Made by a program: the position numbers and the translations under genes. Shown here piece by piece: positions 12,116 through 22,467 of a stretch of 64,000 nt of DNA. Where the stretch lies: the NCBI GenBank assembly GCA_014218235.1, contig CM024756.1:71794152-71858151 (forward strand). The letters are read 5' to 3'. How positions within the stretch are numbered: position 1 is the first letter of the stretch; each line of letters begins with the position of its first letter. The DNA is from Colocasia esculenta. Its lineage: Eukaryota; Streptophyta; Magnoliopsida; Alismatales; Araceae. Under the pieces are notes generated by a model. The model saw only the letters and a program-made list of their open reading frames with translations. It had not been told where the DNA came from and searched no databases.

Positions 12116-12801
12116 TTGCTCTACTGATACTCGCTATCTTGATTTACTGTGTGCTATCGCGACTTATCACATTCAAGTACAATTTACTCTTTACATGACC
12201 ATCTACTATCATCTCTTCTTGCTATACATGTCGCTTGCTATTCTTGACACTATCGTTACTTGCTATTGTTGATATCGTTTTCTATCGTGCTTGACTTGAT
12301 CGTGCTATACTTGATTCATCTGTATTTGAACTATTGTGCATTGACTTCTGATCTGTGCATTTGAACCATTTGTTGCTACTTGCTATATACTCTCTGCTCT
12401 ACTTTACATACTCTCTCTCTCTATTAGTTACTCTGCCTTTAATGCATAATTACTTAAAGCATGCTTGACTCATGAGATTTAAGTCCTACTGGGCGTTATC
12501 GCTCACCCTTCGTTTTTGTTATTGTGTCTCAGGTAAGTCGGACAATGACGTTATACGTACCCATGGGACAAGACCAGAGTGATGAGTGACCCGGAGTCAA
12601 ATAACGAAGTACCCTAGCACAATGGAGTCTAGTAGTTGTTGTTTTTAGATTTCTTTTCAATGTAATGATGTCATTGAGCCCTATGTATTGGCTCCGAATT
12701 AGTGGTTGTAATAGTCTTAGTGATTTTATAATGAAACGAAGAGTTATTTCAACTATTGTTCATTAGATGGATGGCGTGACTGTTGGTATGGCCGTGACAG
12801 T

Positions 12802-12814
12802 TGGTATCAGAGCC
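12802..12814 (+). promoter_or_regulatory. Primer-binding site, initiator tRNA-Met
   Basis: TGGTATCAGAGCC lies two bases after the LTR end and is complementary to the 3' end of plant initiator tRNA-Met, the usual primer for minus-strand DNA synthesis. A partial copy of LTR end plus TTGGTAT precedes it at about 12774-12790. Confidence 0.9.
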
Positions 12815-13013
12815 TAGGATGTCCTTATTAGGATATTTTAGGTCCTAGGATGTTCTAGGTGAACTGCCATAACCGTGTCTAAGACAACCACCATACCTAT
12901 GTGAGAGATTGGGTAAAGCTTGGGGTTATGCTAGGAGCTTAACTATATGTACAAACCCATAAGCTTAAAAAGAAATTAACAAAATTATTATTGCTCGCAG
13001 GAGACCAGAGGAG

Positions 13014-13984
13014 ATGGCTGGCGAGCATGCACCAATGCACGAATTACAACAGACCCTACAGGGGTTTACTCAAGCCCTTAACAACGTAATTCAAGCAGGA
13101 GCAAGAAATGGGGCAGGAGACTTATATGGGAACTTTCAACGAATAAATCCCCCTAGGTTTAATGGAACTCCAGATCCCGATGAAGCTGAAAATTGGGTGA
13201 AGGCAATGGAACGGATCTTTAGGGTTATGCAATGTTCAGAGCAGGAGAAAGTCCTTCTGGCAACCTTCCAGTTGGACCGCGATGCTAGAGCCTGGTGGGA
13301 AGCTGCCAGTCGACAATTACCCAACATCAACATAGAGTGGGATAAATTTTTAGAACTCTTCAACACCAAATATTTTCCGAGAGGATTCGTGAGAAGAAGG
13401 CAAATGAATTCGCCAATTTGAAACAACGTATGATGTCGGTAGCAGATTATGAAGTGCAATTTGAAAGACTAGCGCAATATGCACCACATTTGGTGAGTAC
13501 GGAGAAGATGAAGGCCAAGAGATTCTTAGAAGGGTTGAGACCTATATTTTGGGAAAAGTTGGCTCCACTAGACATTGAAGTATATTCAGTCATGGTATTG
13601 AGAGCTCAATTAGTAGAGGACGCCATGGAACTCCTTGAAAAGATCCATAACAAGAAGGTGTTAAAAAGGGGACGTGCTACTCATTCCGATGATAATAAAG
13701 GAAGAAATACAATAGTTAGCCAGAGAATGAAAGGGAAAGTGGAGAGTAAGGAATTCTGTAAATTTTGTAAGAAACCAGGGCATCAGATAGATAACTGTTG
13801 GAAGAAATTCGGCAGATGCTTGCGATGTGGAAGTCACCAACATCGAGTCATCGATTGTCCAACAAAGAGGAACCAAACTCCACGCCAAGGACGATTACAA
13901 GCTCTCGTGGATATGAATCATGCCAATGAAGGTGGACAAGGTACCATCATTACACCCTTAGTTAATTTTATAGCAAAACCCTAA
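13014..13984 (+). pseudogene. TR-GAG gag (capsid-nucleocapsid), one frameshift
   Basis: Starts ATG at 13014 (MAGEHAPMHEL). Residues about 40-135 match a retrotransposon gag domain (FNGTPDPDEAENWVKAMERI, ARAWWEA, FLELFNTKYFPRGF). The frame changes near 13390-13420 by a single-base shift and resumes as FANLKQRMMSVADYE, FERLAQYAPH and RFLEGLRP. Two CX2CX4HX4C zinc knuckles follow (CKFCKKPGHQIDNC and CLRCGSHQHRVIDC), then a stop at 13982-13984. Gag forms the particle and binds genomic RNA. Length after frame repair is about 320 residues, a normal complete gag. No pol follows, so gag alone has been kept. The shift may be real or an assembly indel. Confidence 0.88.
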
Positions 13985-14067
13985 GTGGGGAGATGATGGA
14001 ATGAAATATCCATAATAACTTGGTAGTCGTATCATATCATATGAATTTGGGGACCAAATTCTCTTTA

Positions 14068-14079
14068 AGTGGGGGAGGA
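14068..14079 (+). promoter_or_regulatory. Polypurine tract of TR-GAG
   Basis: Purine-rich AAGTGGGGGAGGA immediately precedes the 3' LTR start TGTAATACC at 14080; it is the expected primer site for plus-strand DNA synthesis. Confidence 0.85.
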
Positions 14080-16191
14080 TGTAATACCCCAGAAATTTTA
14101 TTAATTAAAAAAAATATATTATAGATAAATGAAAATTTTGCCCATTAATAAAAATCAAACTAGTTAAAAGATACACATCATTATTGCATGAGTAGAAACT
14201 CATATAAAAATTCTATGAAAATAATAGTTATACCTTAAAAATTATTATCTAATGACCCATTAAGAAATTTGGGCATAGAAAAATAATTCGGACCATGATT
14301 TAGAATTTATGTGACTTATTATTGTAAATAAGGAATAAATTGGAAAATCCATTATTTCATGAGCCAAGTGGATTAACAATTGAAATAAAAATTATGGGTA
14401 GACTCCAAACAATATGTGGGGATAGTCCATAAAAGGAATTGGATCAATGGACAACTTATGACCCATGAACAAATTCAAGTATGAAAATAGTAAATAAATA
14501 ACTTACGTATTATCGAAATGATAGAACTTACGTACCACTATCGTACGTGAGAAAACACATTAGAAAATTCCGTAAAAATTATAAATCAACCTCAAACATT
14601 ATTCTTAAGAGTTTCATGAAGAGATTCGAGCAACGAAAAATCCGATTGGCCAAGTGTACGTTACACGTGACCAAGTTAACCGAATTAGGGAACTAAGTCG
14701 GAAAATTGTTAACACGGAAAAATAACCCAACCATAAATTAAATAAATAGGTTGGAGAGACTTATAACATTATGTATTAGTGACCCATTAATGAAAATGGG
14801 CCAATGGATCACTTTTAGCCTAATAAAAAAATTGGAACATAAAAATACTCAGAAATTCGTACCTGTAAATATGCAATAATTGTGAAGGGCACATTAGGGT
14901 TTAAATTAGGGTAATTAGTCATGCAAGGTAAGTCAAAACCTTACCCAACTCTAAGAGGTGGTTTCCTAAACCTTTGCTACCTCCTTTGGGTGAGAAAATC
15001 TCAGATTTTGGAAACTAGAATGCAGAAATTCGCAGCCCTCTTTCCTAGTCCCATTAGGACATGAAGTAGCACCCTAAAACTATAAGAACTCTTCACAAAA
15101 CGTTTGGGGAAGGTTTACATCAAGTTGGGGTCGTGTGCAGCAAGTTTGGGGCGCTGGAGGAGAGGAGAAGGCTGGGGAAAAACGTGGTCTTCTTCCACCT
15201 CGCCCTGTAGCGAACCAGGAACCTGCAGGGAGTTCTTTGCGTTCAAAGGTAGGCATTCTTGGGTCAAGATTAAAGAAAAATAATACCATCTTGTAGAGCT
15301 TCGAGTCTAGCTTCATTTGCTTCTGATTTTACTAATTTTCATGGAGTATACTTTGTGTATTAGTCGTTCTCCCTAAGTCGCGCACAGTTAGGGCTTTTCC
15401 CGTTCTTCTTATTATGCACACGATTTGAGACCGAATTAGACTAAATCATCAACATAAAGTTCTTCTACTTGTAGTCACGATCATCTTTCATGTTGAACGT
15501 TTTGTCTAAAAGTCTTTAGTTAGAGAGTTATGAACCCCGTAAGAGAGTCATGCATAATACTGTGTTTCGGGTTTGCAGATAGCCTTAAGTTCTTCCTGTT
15601 TTGCACAAGATTAAGGCCGAAGTAGGTCAAGCCTCCAACATAAAAGTTCTTTAACTAGTTGTCATGGTCATCTTTCATGTTAAGTGTTTTGTTTAAATAT
15701 CATTAGTTAGAGAGTTATAAACTTCGTAATAGAGTCATGCAGGATACTGCGTTTTCAGGTTGCATTTAACTTTAAGTTCTTCATGTTTTTCACAAGGTTC
15801 AAGACCGAATTAGGTTAAAACCCCAACATCAAAGTTCTTCCACTAGTTGTCCTGGTCATCTTTATGTTAAACGTTTTGTCCAAATATCAGTAGATCTCAT
15901 GTTACAAGCCTAACATGTAAGTCGCAACGAAGTCATGCATGTTTAGGGCTTTTTTACGTTCTTCCTGTATTGCATGCAATTAGAGACGGATTCAGACCCA
16001 GCCCACAACACAAAAGTTCTTCCAATAGATGTCCTCGACATTTTCTGTGTTGAGAGTTTTGTCTAAAGGTCAGCATATAGAGAGATATAGGCATTTCATG
16101 AATATCGCCCTGTGTCAAAACATGGTAAGTCTGAACCAAGAGCATGTCAGATCCCGGTCGGACTCAGGCGCAGACCCTGTGAACGCGACGG

Positions 16192-16326
16192 CCCGATATG
16201 TCGCGTTCTGAGGTCGGGTCGCGACAGTACCTCTGTCGCGTTCTGGTCGCGACAGTACCCCTGTCGCGTTCTGCCTGCCTGATCTGACGACCCCGTCGCG
16301 ATCCTTGCAAGACCACGTCGGGATCT
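16192..16326. repeat. CGCG-dyad array in TR-GAG 3' LTR
   Basis: Same GTCGCGAC-type dyads and spacings as at 10671-10813, with one site altered to GTCGGGAT near 16317. Confidence 0.75.
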
Positions 16327-17377
16327 CAGTTTTGGGCCTGAAAATCAGTCTTTTGCAAGTCTTGTTGTACCACCATAATTCCCATATCATGTTGACGATC
16401 TTAACTACATAAAAACAAAGTTGTAAGTATTGATTGTATTTTAATCTAATAAAAGTCAATCACTTGATCTTTCATATCCTTGATTTCATGACACATACAC
16501 ACACGTTGAACCATCCAAACATGGCTTAAATTGTATGAATATGACACATAACATATCTGGTAATTATTGCAATTAATTACCTTACTTTAACAAGTACTCG
16601 TTTACGATTCGTGCGATGTTTTAGAACACCGATCTCGACGCTCCACTGTTCTAGAATTCCTCTAGAACGTCGAGCACTTGTTTCTATATTTACACACTTT
16701 CTTGACTTGGACGAACTCTCCATCGGATACTCCTTCCGCCGGACTAGTGAATCCTTGTGCAAGGCCTCCGTAAGTCTCCTCTGATCATGGATTCCCACAT
16801 GGTCGACGAGCCGGTTGTACCCTAACACCTATGATACACTCTAGGGATCAGTAAGATCCAAACGGCCTTAGATTGTTCTCTCGCTCTTATCTTGAATCAC
16901 GCCGGACCTCTGGACCTGTGCATAACGAGGCCAGCGGAAAGATCGTGAGTTCCACCTGACTGCCAATACCTTACGCGTGTGTGTGCAACTGTTACCATCA
17001 CTCGTTACTCGACGTTTCATGTGCAATGACCATAAGATCTCATCTATGCTATACTCGCTCGTCTACTCATATTCACGTTCACTCTACTATCTCGTCTCTC
17101 TCGTCTATTCATCTAGCACTCTCTTGTTACCCTTTGAGCTGTGTGGCTCCTATCGTTTGTGCTATTTCGTGACTGTCTAGCGCTATAATATGGGTCTTGT
17201 GACTCTACTGTATCAAATGCATACTGTGCAGGGCACGGAGAGTGTCCGAGGGGCTCCAATCTAGTCCTGGGGGCAGAGAGCCACCCGAAAATACCTGCAG
17301 GGGCTATTGACGGTGTTCTGCATTGCACCGGTTCTGACTATACTATCTTGGCTAGACATCTAACTACTATCCTTTTA

Positions 17378-17461
17378 GTCTGAGGAGTTCAGACGTACTG
17401 TGATATTACTGTGCTATCACAAACTGTTATACATTAGTCTGAGGAGTTCAGACGTAATGTA
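17378..17461. promoter_or_regulatory. Cluster of three hairpins in TR-GAG 3' LTR
   Basis: Copy of the 5' LTR cluster: GTCTGA-ggagt-TCAGAC at 17378-17394, TGTGATA/TATCACA between, and the extended copy with TACATTA/TAATGTA outer stem at 17430-17461. Confidence 0.6.
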
Positions 17462-17539
17462 CTATCGTGAAACGACTACTGTCCCAAAGTGACTATTGTC
17501 GTACTCTACCAGTGCACCGTTGTGCACCATACACGCTAT

Positions 17540-17635
17540 CTCATACACGCTCTTGTTACACGCTATCTCGTTACACGCTATCTCGTTACACGCTATCTCG
17601 TTACACGTTATCTCGTTACACGCTATCTTGTCATA
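17540..17635. repeat. CTATCTCGTTACACG minisatellite, 3' LTR copy
   Basis: About six imperfect 15-bp units, against about four in the 5' LTR. Confidence 0.8.
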
Positions 17636-18443
17636 CACTCTACTTGCTCTACTTGATACTCGCTATCTTGATTACTGTGTGCTATCGCGACTTAATCACA
17701 TTCAAAGTGCAATTTACTCTTTACATGACCATCTACTATCATCTCTTCTTGCTATACATGTCGCTTGCTATTCTTGACAATATCGTTACTTGCTATTGTT
17801 GTTATCGTTTTCTATCGTGACTTGACTTTAATTATCGTGCTATACTTGATTCATCTGCTATTTGAACCAGTACTTGTGCTATTTTTGGAAACTATACTCG
17901 TCTCGTGCCATTGTGCTATCCTATTACTTTGCCCTATCCCTTGCTATATTTGACTCTCTTGTACTGCTATCTTTACTGACTCTCTGCTCTATCATTAGTT
18001 ACTCTGCCTTTAATGCATTAATTACTTAAAGCATGCTTGACTCATGAGATTTAAGTCCTACTGGGCGTTTTCGCTCACCCTGCGTTTTTGTTATTGTGTC
18101 TCAGGTAAGTCGGACAATGACGTTAGATGCACCCATGGGACAAGACCCGAGTGTGAGTGACCTGGAATTAGTTGATGAAGATACTCTAGTACAATGGAGT
18201 CTAGTAGATATTGTTTTTAGATTTCTTTTCAATGTAATGATGTCATTGAGCCCTATGTATTGGCTCCGAATTAGTGGTTGTAATAGTCTTAGTGATTTTA
18301 TAATGAAATGAAGAGTTATTTCAATTATTGTTTATTAGATGCTCTGATGTTTGCGAAAGTATGCGCAATTGTTGTTACCATACTCGTTGTTCACGTCTCC
18401 CCTGATTTATTCCGCTGCTAAATTGGAGGGGCGTGACACTTCG

Positions 18444-18791
18444 TATTAAGGCACTTAGACTCTTGAAATTTTGATTTGGTGACCTTTGTCTCACAGCTGG
18501 CTAATGCTCATGAGATTGTGCTTGAGTCCTTTGACACATAGGACATCTTCTATGAGGGTTCTATTTGACTTCCAATGGATCCACAATCTATTACTGATCC
18601 TTTTCCATTATCGCCATAGTTACCGTCCCTTCTTCTTCATTAATGAGCGAGAACAATCTTTTGTTGCCAGTCATGTGCCTTGAGCACCCGCTGTCCAGGT
18701 ACCACTGTGATGCTCTAAGGCTTCCCTGCAATAGATCACTAAGATTTAGGTACCCAAGTTCTTTTGGGTCCTTGCTGGTTAGTTTCCACAC
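18444..18791 (-). pseudogene. C1 protease region
   Basis: Minus-strand frame with ASQWYLDSGCSRHMTGNKRL, the aspartic protease active-site block of copia elements (catalytic D-S-G). The protease releases gag and pol products. It follows the WVPK end of gag and is cut at 18438/18444 by the gag-only element; the pre-integrase part resumes at 8572. Confidence 0.82.
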
Positions 18792-19416
18792 TTTTTCTTT
18801 TAGGAATCCACTTTAAGTGTTTAGTTGTACAAGATATTTTAGTGTGTCCTAATTTATTGCAATGACTACAACATGATATATTATTTACTATTTTAATTCG
18901 AGTGTATTTAATGTTAGATTTATAGTCAGTATTTTGTTCGGCTACAAATTTTGGCGTTGGATAGATTTTAGGATGAATGATTGTTTCTTCATTGTCTGGT
19001 GGAATGAATCCTAAACCATGCTTTTTCTTACCTAATCTTCTTGCTCCTTTTAATATTAGAGATGATTTACCATTTGTGAATTTTTCAATTGTATTAGTTA
19101 GATATTCATTGTCTTTTGTTAGTGTGTTAACTTCCTTTTTAAGCTTACTTATAGTTTCCTGGTTTTCCATGTTTCTTATATGTTCATTTTTAACTTTTAG
19201 ATCTTCACATAACAGTTCATTTCTTCTTTTTAATTCAGAGATTTATTTTTCTAGTTGCTCAGTTTCAGATTTTAAATCTGAGTTGGTGATCTCTAAGCAT
19301 GAATAATTTTTCTTGGTATTTTTTAATAGCTTACATACATCTTTATACTTACTGTATAATTCGTTGAATACATCTTCTACACTATCTGAATCAGATTCAT
19401 TACATGCAGTAAAAGA
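18739..19416 (-). pseudogene. C1 gag C-terminal extension with second zinc knuckle
   Basis: Contains a coiled-coil-like, K/E-rich stretch (QETISKLKKEVNTLTKDNEY), a knuckle CSHCNKLGHTKISC (CX2CX4HX4C) and the end KRTWVPKS. A long extension with a second knuckle before the protease is a known trait of SIRE-type elements. 19171-19416 carries the intervening coiled-coil-rich coding sequence, without an open frame. Confidence 0.78.
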
Positions 19417-20420
19417 TTAGTCGGAGGTTACCTTGTCGTCAATGCTTTCTATGAAAGCCAGATTGGCTTTTTGTTCTTCTTCATCGCTGGAGCTTGACTC
19501 ACTGTCTAAGTCGCTCTTATTGTTCCATGCAGTGGCCATGGCTTTCTTCTTGTATCTCTTAAACTTCTTTGAGCTGTCCTTCTTCTTGAATTCAGGTTTC
19601 TTCAATTTTGGACACTCAGCCTTGATGTGTCCAGGCTTCGTGCACTCGTAGCATATATGCTCAGATTTCTTGACTTCTTTTCCTTCTGGTCTTTTGATGT
19701 CTTTGCCTTTCTTGAAATATCTTCTTCCAGACTGGTATTTCTTCTTAGCTAGAAATCTTTGAGCGTTGTTGTGCTTCTTCTTGCTAGAGGATTCTCCCAA
19801 CCATTCCATATTTATCTCATAAGCCATTAAAGACCCAATGAGTTTCTCAAGTGACATTCTCCTAAGGTCGTTGGCTTCTTCATGGCTGTCACCTTCGGAG
19901 TCCACGAGGCTGGCAGGGATCTTAATATCTTTCTCACCATATCTCTGATATCATATGTTTTTCCAAGTCCAGCTAATCCGTTGGTGATGTCTGTAAATCT
20001 GCTATACATTTGAGTGATGGATTCTCCTAACTGCATTTGAAATCTCTCGTATTGAGCTACCAAAATATCTATTCTTGTTTCTTTTACTTTATCAGTTCCT
20101 TTGTATGTGAGCCTTAGCTTTTCCCACATCTCCATAACTGATTTGCAGGCAGAAATCCAGTTGAACTCTTTCTTACTAAGAGCATAGCATAGTATACTCT
20201 TAGATTTACTGTTTAGAGATATTTTCTTCTTGTCTTCATCTGTCCATTTATCTCTTTCATTGGTTACCAAGAGGTCTCCTTCTTCGATAATTAACCATAG
20301 TTGAAAGTCGAGTCCTTGAAGGAAGAACTTCATCCGAGTCTTCCAATAGTTGTAGTCTTCACCATCAAATAGAGGAGGTCTGTTGATTGACTGACTTTCT
20401 GCATATCCTTTAGCTGCCAT
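19417..20420 (-). pseudogene. C1 gag, N-terminal capsid part
   Basis: ATG at 20420 (MAAKGYAESQ). UBN2-type copia gag domain: RPPLFDGEDYNYWKTRMKFF near the start, then WEKLRLTYKGTDKVKETRID, YERFQMQLGESITQMYSRF and IRDMVRKILRSLP. The frame changes around 19830-19905, then DLRRMSLEKLIGSLMAYE leads to a K-rich tail, knuckle CYECTKPGHIKAEC and an acidic end (SDLDSESSSSDEEEQ). It builds the virus-like particle. Confidence 0.85.
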
Positions 20421-20468
20421 TTATCTTTGCTCTTTAGACCGTGAGATCATCTTTCTTGAAGAGACTAG

Positions 20469-20480
20469 GCTTTGATACCA
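20469..20480 (-). promoter_or_regulatory. C1 primer-binding site
   Basis: Minus-strand TGGTATCAAAGCC two bases from the LTR end matches the initiator tRNA-Met primer with one transition (TATCAGAGC to TATCAAAGC). Confidence 0.8.
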
Positions 20481-20482
20481 CT

Positions 20483-21490
20483 TGTTGCCCAGCTAGAAAG
20501 CCCAGAGGGGGGGGGAATGGATTGCTAAGAATTCTTTTTATAGTAAACCTGTCAACAAAATTGCTTAACATAAAAACAATAAGATCAATAGTTAGAGAAT
20601 GAAGACAAGCAAGCAAACACAACAACAACAGGAGATTTTTATCCTGGTTCAGATCTCCTATCCCAAGGAGTCCTACGTCTAGTCCCTAAGCACAACTTGG
20701 GATTTCACTAACCAAGGGTACTGTCCCCCTTAAGGACTCATACACATCCAGCAGCAGCTGGCCTTCTCTTTTAACTAGAAGAGGCACAAAACAACACCTG
20801 ATGCAACAGGTCTTCCTTCTTCAATGAAGGGAATAACAACCACCTGTTCCATACAGGTCTTCTCTTCACAAGCGAAGAGGAACACACAGAGTTGATGTGA
20901 AAAGGCGAATGGCCCCTAGACCAAGCTTATAAAATCTTGCTTGATCTGAGTCAATGTCTGAGAGACAGAGATTTTACAAGAATGAAGGTCTCTCAGAACT
21001 ACAGTAGTTCTCGAAGAACTAAGCAAATAAAGCAGACAGCTAAGAGCTAAAGGTTGGTGGACTGAAGCGAAATAAGCTCTTCTTCCTTGATGCTCACAAT
21101 TTCTCTTAGTAGGCTCTATCTATCTTTTTTGGTTGATCTTCCTGGAGTCATCAGTCTTCTATATATCTTCTCTTGAGAATATAGCCGTTTAAATGTTCAT
21201 TGAAGTATCCGTTGTCTCACAGTCTTCATGCACGTTAGATAGGCTGGTCCGAAGCATAGAGTAGGTGAGCCTGCGGCCATAAATGCTAGGATTTACCCTT
21301 ACATCTTCAAGGAAATATTGTCTGAATCTTCCATCTTCTTGACTGGTTAACAAGTTCATCTTTGACGTGCTTTACTACAAAAGTCCTGCATACAATAAAT
21401 GCTGACAACTTCTTTTACTAGACTGTTAGTCAACATTAGTAGTCGTGCAGTATGGAGATATACAAGAAGGGAAACGTTGTTCTATCAACA
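20483..21490 (-). repeat. C1 5' LTR (1008 bp)
   Basis: On the plus strand it runs TGTTGCCCAG to CTATCAACA, with matching TGTTG/CAACA ends next to the PBS. A GACGTAGGACTCC and CTGAACCAGGATAAAA block (20640-20682, minus) matches the same module in C2 and C4 LTRs. A run of nine G at 20508-20516 is the pyrimidine run near the LTR end. The partner LTR is outside the window; the right flank TATAA is the presumed target duplication. Confidence 0.78.
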
Positions 21491-21779
21491 TATAAGGCAA
21501 GACTTTATGTGATACTGTGATGTAATTAAGGATATATTACTGAATGAATAATAGAACACACACAGGATACAGAATGATGCGCGGGAAGTCTTTAGAGATC
21601 CATAGAGATTTGAAAATATATGAATATTTAAAGATTATGTGGAATGACTTTTTTCTCAGAAGACTATTCAAAAGGTTGCCTAACATTTATAAGTATAGAG
21701 AGGATGCTCAAAAGACATTCTTGTAAAGAGAGAAATGATGCTCACGTCAATCGATGAAATAAAATATATAGAGTGCAAT
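21491..21779. other. Unassigned AT-rich sequence
   Basis: Target DNA of C1. No gene, LTR end or known domain recognised. Confidence 0.4.
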
Positions 21780-22330
21780 CGATGATGTATCAGGTTGATG
21801 TGAACATATTCTATGTATTAATGATGTGAAATCGATATTTAAACAAAGAAGTCGTTGTCTAAGTGAAATCGATCTTGAAATCATTGTTTCACTGAGAGTA
21901 AATCGTTGTTATGACCAAATCGTTCTTTAAGTCAGAGCAAATCGTTGTTTGTGATCAAATCATTCTTTAAGCGAACGGGAATCGATGTTTATGACCAAAT
22001 CATTCTTTAAGTAACTGAAATCGTTGTTTCAATCAAATCGTTGTTTTAACTAAATCGAAATCGATGTGAGACCGAAATCGTTGTAGCGATGGACATCGTT
22101 GTTTTACTTATGAAATCGTTGTAGTGTTAGAAATCGTGTTTTACTTATGAAATCGTTGTAGCGATAGAAATCGTTGTTTTACTTATGAAATCGTTGTAGC
22201 GATAGAAATCGTTGTTTTACTTATGAAATTGATAAAGCGACCGAATCTTTATTTCACTTATGAAACTGATGTTCTATCAGGAAATCGATCTGTACTTAGA
22301 ATGAATACATCTTTGAACTTCAAGTATACT
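21780..22330. repeat. AAATCGTTG phased minisatellite
   Basis: From about 22076 to 22265 a 38-bp unit (AAATCGTTGTAGCGATAG plus AAATCGTTGTTTTACTTATG) repeats about four to five times, each unit holding two AAATCGTTG cores 18 and 20 bp apart. Further left (21840-22075) the same core, as AATCGATG, AATCGTTG or AATCATTC, recurs in a looser register with ATGACC and CTTTAAGT spacers. 22331-22467 shows nothing recognisable. Confidence 0.8.
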
Positions 22331-22467
22331 GAGTGAGGATTACATATAGATTTTGCTTGACTTATTTCTGTGGATGAACTTCACAAAAGGTTGTTAGAAA
22401 TATTTATTAAGGTTATGTTAATCACCAAAAATTGCATATAATAAATAAAATTATATTGGAACAGACT

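Larger units (their letters stand above)
8573..12799 (+). repeat. TR-GAG 5' LTR (4227 bp)
   Basis: Begins TGTAATACCCCAG after the duplication CTTCG and ends GCCGTGACA before the PBS. The first roughly 3.6 kb look nearly identical to the 3' LTR. From about 12250 the two copies diverge in blocks, and the 5' copy lacks about 70 bp just before its end. Contains a CGCG-dyad array (10671-10813), a hairpin cluster (11867-11950) and a short minisatellite (12040-12115). Open frames here are incidental. Confidence 0.9.
8573..18438 (+). mobile_element. TR-GAG: gag-only non-autonomous LTR retrotransposon with giant LTRs
   Basis: Two long direct repeats (8573-12799 and 14080-18438) start TGTAATACCCC and end GTGACA. 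They flank only 1280 bp of internal DNA, which holds a primer-binding site for initiator tRNA-Met, one gag gene and a polypurine tract. The 5-bp target duplication CTTCG is at 8568-8572 and 18439-18443. No protease, RT, RNase H or integrase is present, and gag ends in a stop about 100 bp before the 3' LTR. Replication would need enzymes supplied in trans by an autonomous relative. Gag type and PBS point to the Tekay/Del chromovirus group. It is inserted in C1. Confidence 0.92.
14080..18438 (+). repeat. TR-GAG 3' LTR (4359 bp)
   Basis: Begins TGTAATACCCCAG after the polypurine tract and ends GGGGCGTGACA before the CTTCG duplication. Nearly identical to the 5' LTR up to about 17770, then clearly different in blocks (about 17800-17990, 18115-18200 and the last 100 bp). 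Confidence 0.9.
1..21490 (-). mobile_element. C1: SIRE-type Ty1-copia retrotransposon, split by two insertions
   Basis: Minus-strand copia element read from its 5' LTR (20483-21490) through gag, protease, integrase and reverse transcriptase to the RNase H end at base 1; the 3' LTR lies left of the window. Domain order PR-IN-RT-RNase H is copia-type. A long gag with two zinc knuckles and a WVPK-type end suggests the SIRE/Maximus lineage. Its body is interrupted by a CACTA transposon (293-6121) and by a gag-only LTR element (8573-18438), each with a recognisable target duplication, so both are younger than C1. What remains of C1 is 1-292, 6125-8572 and 18444-21490. Stops and frameshifts make it inactive. 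Confidence 0.88.

Noticed and set aside
22381..22467. A second intron at the G1 gag break after APHIV
   Set aside because: A GT follows the break but no acceptor with matching gag sequence is found further along, so truncation is simpler.
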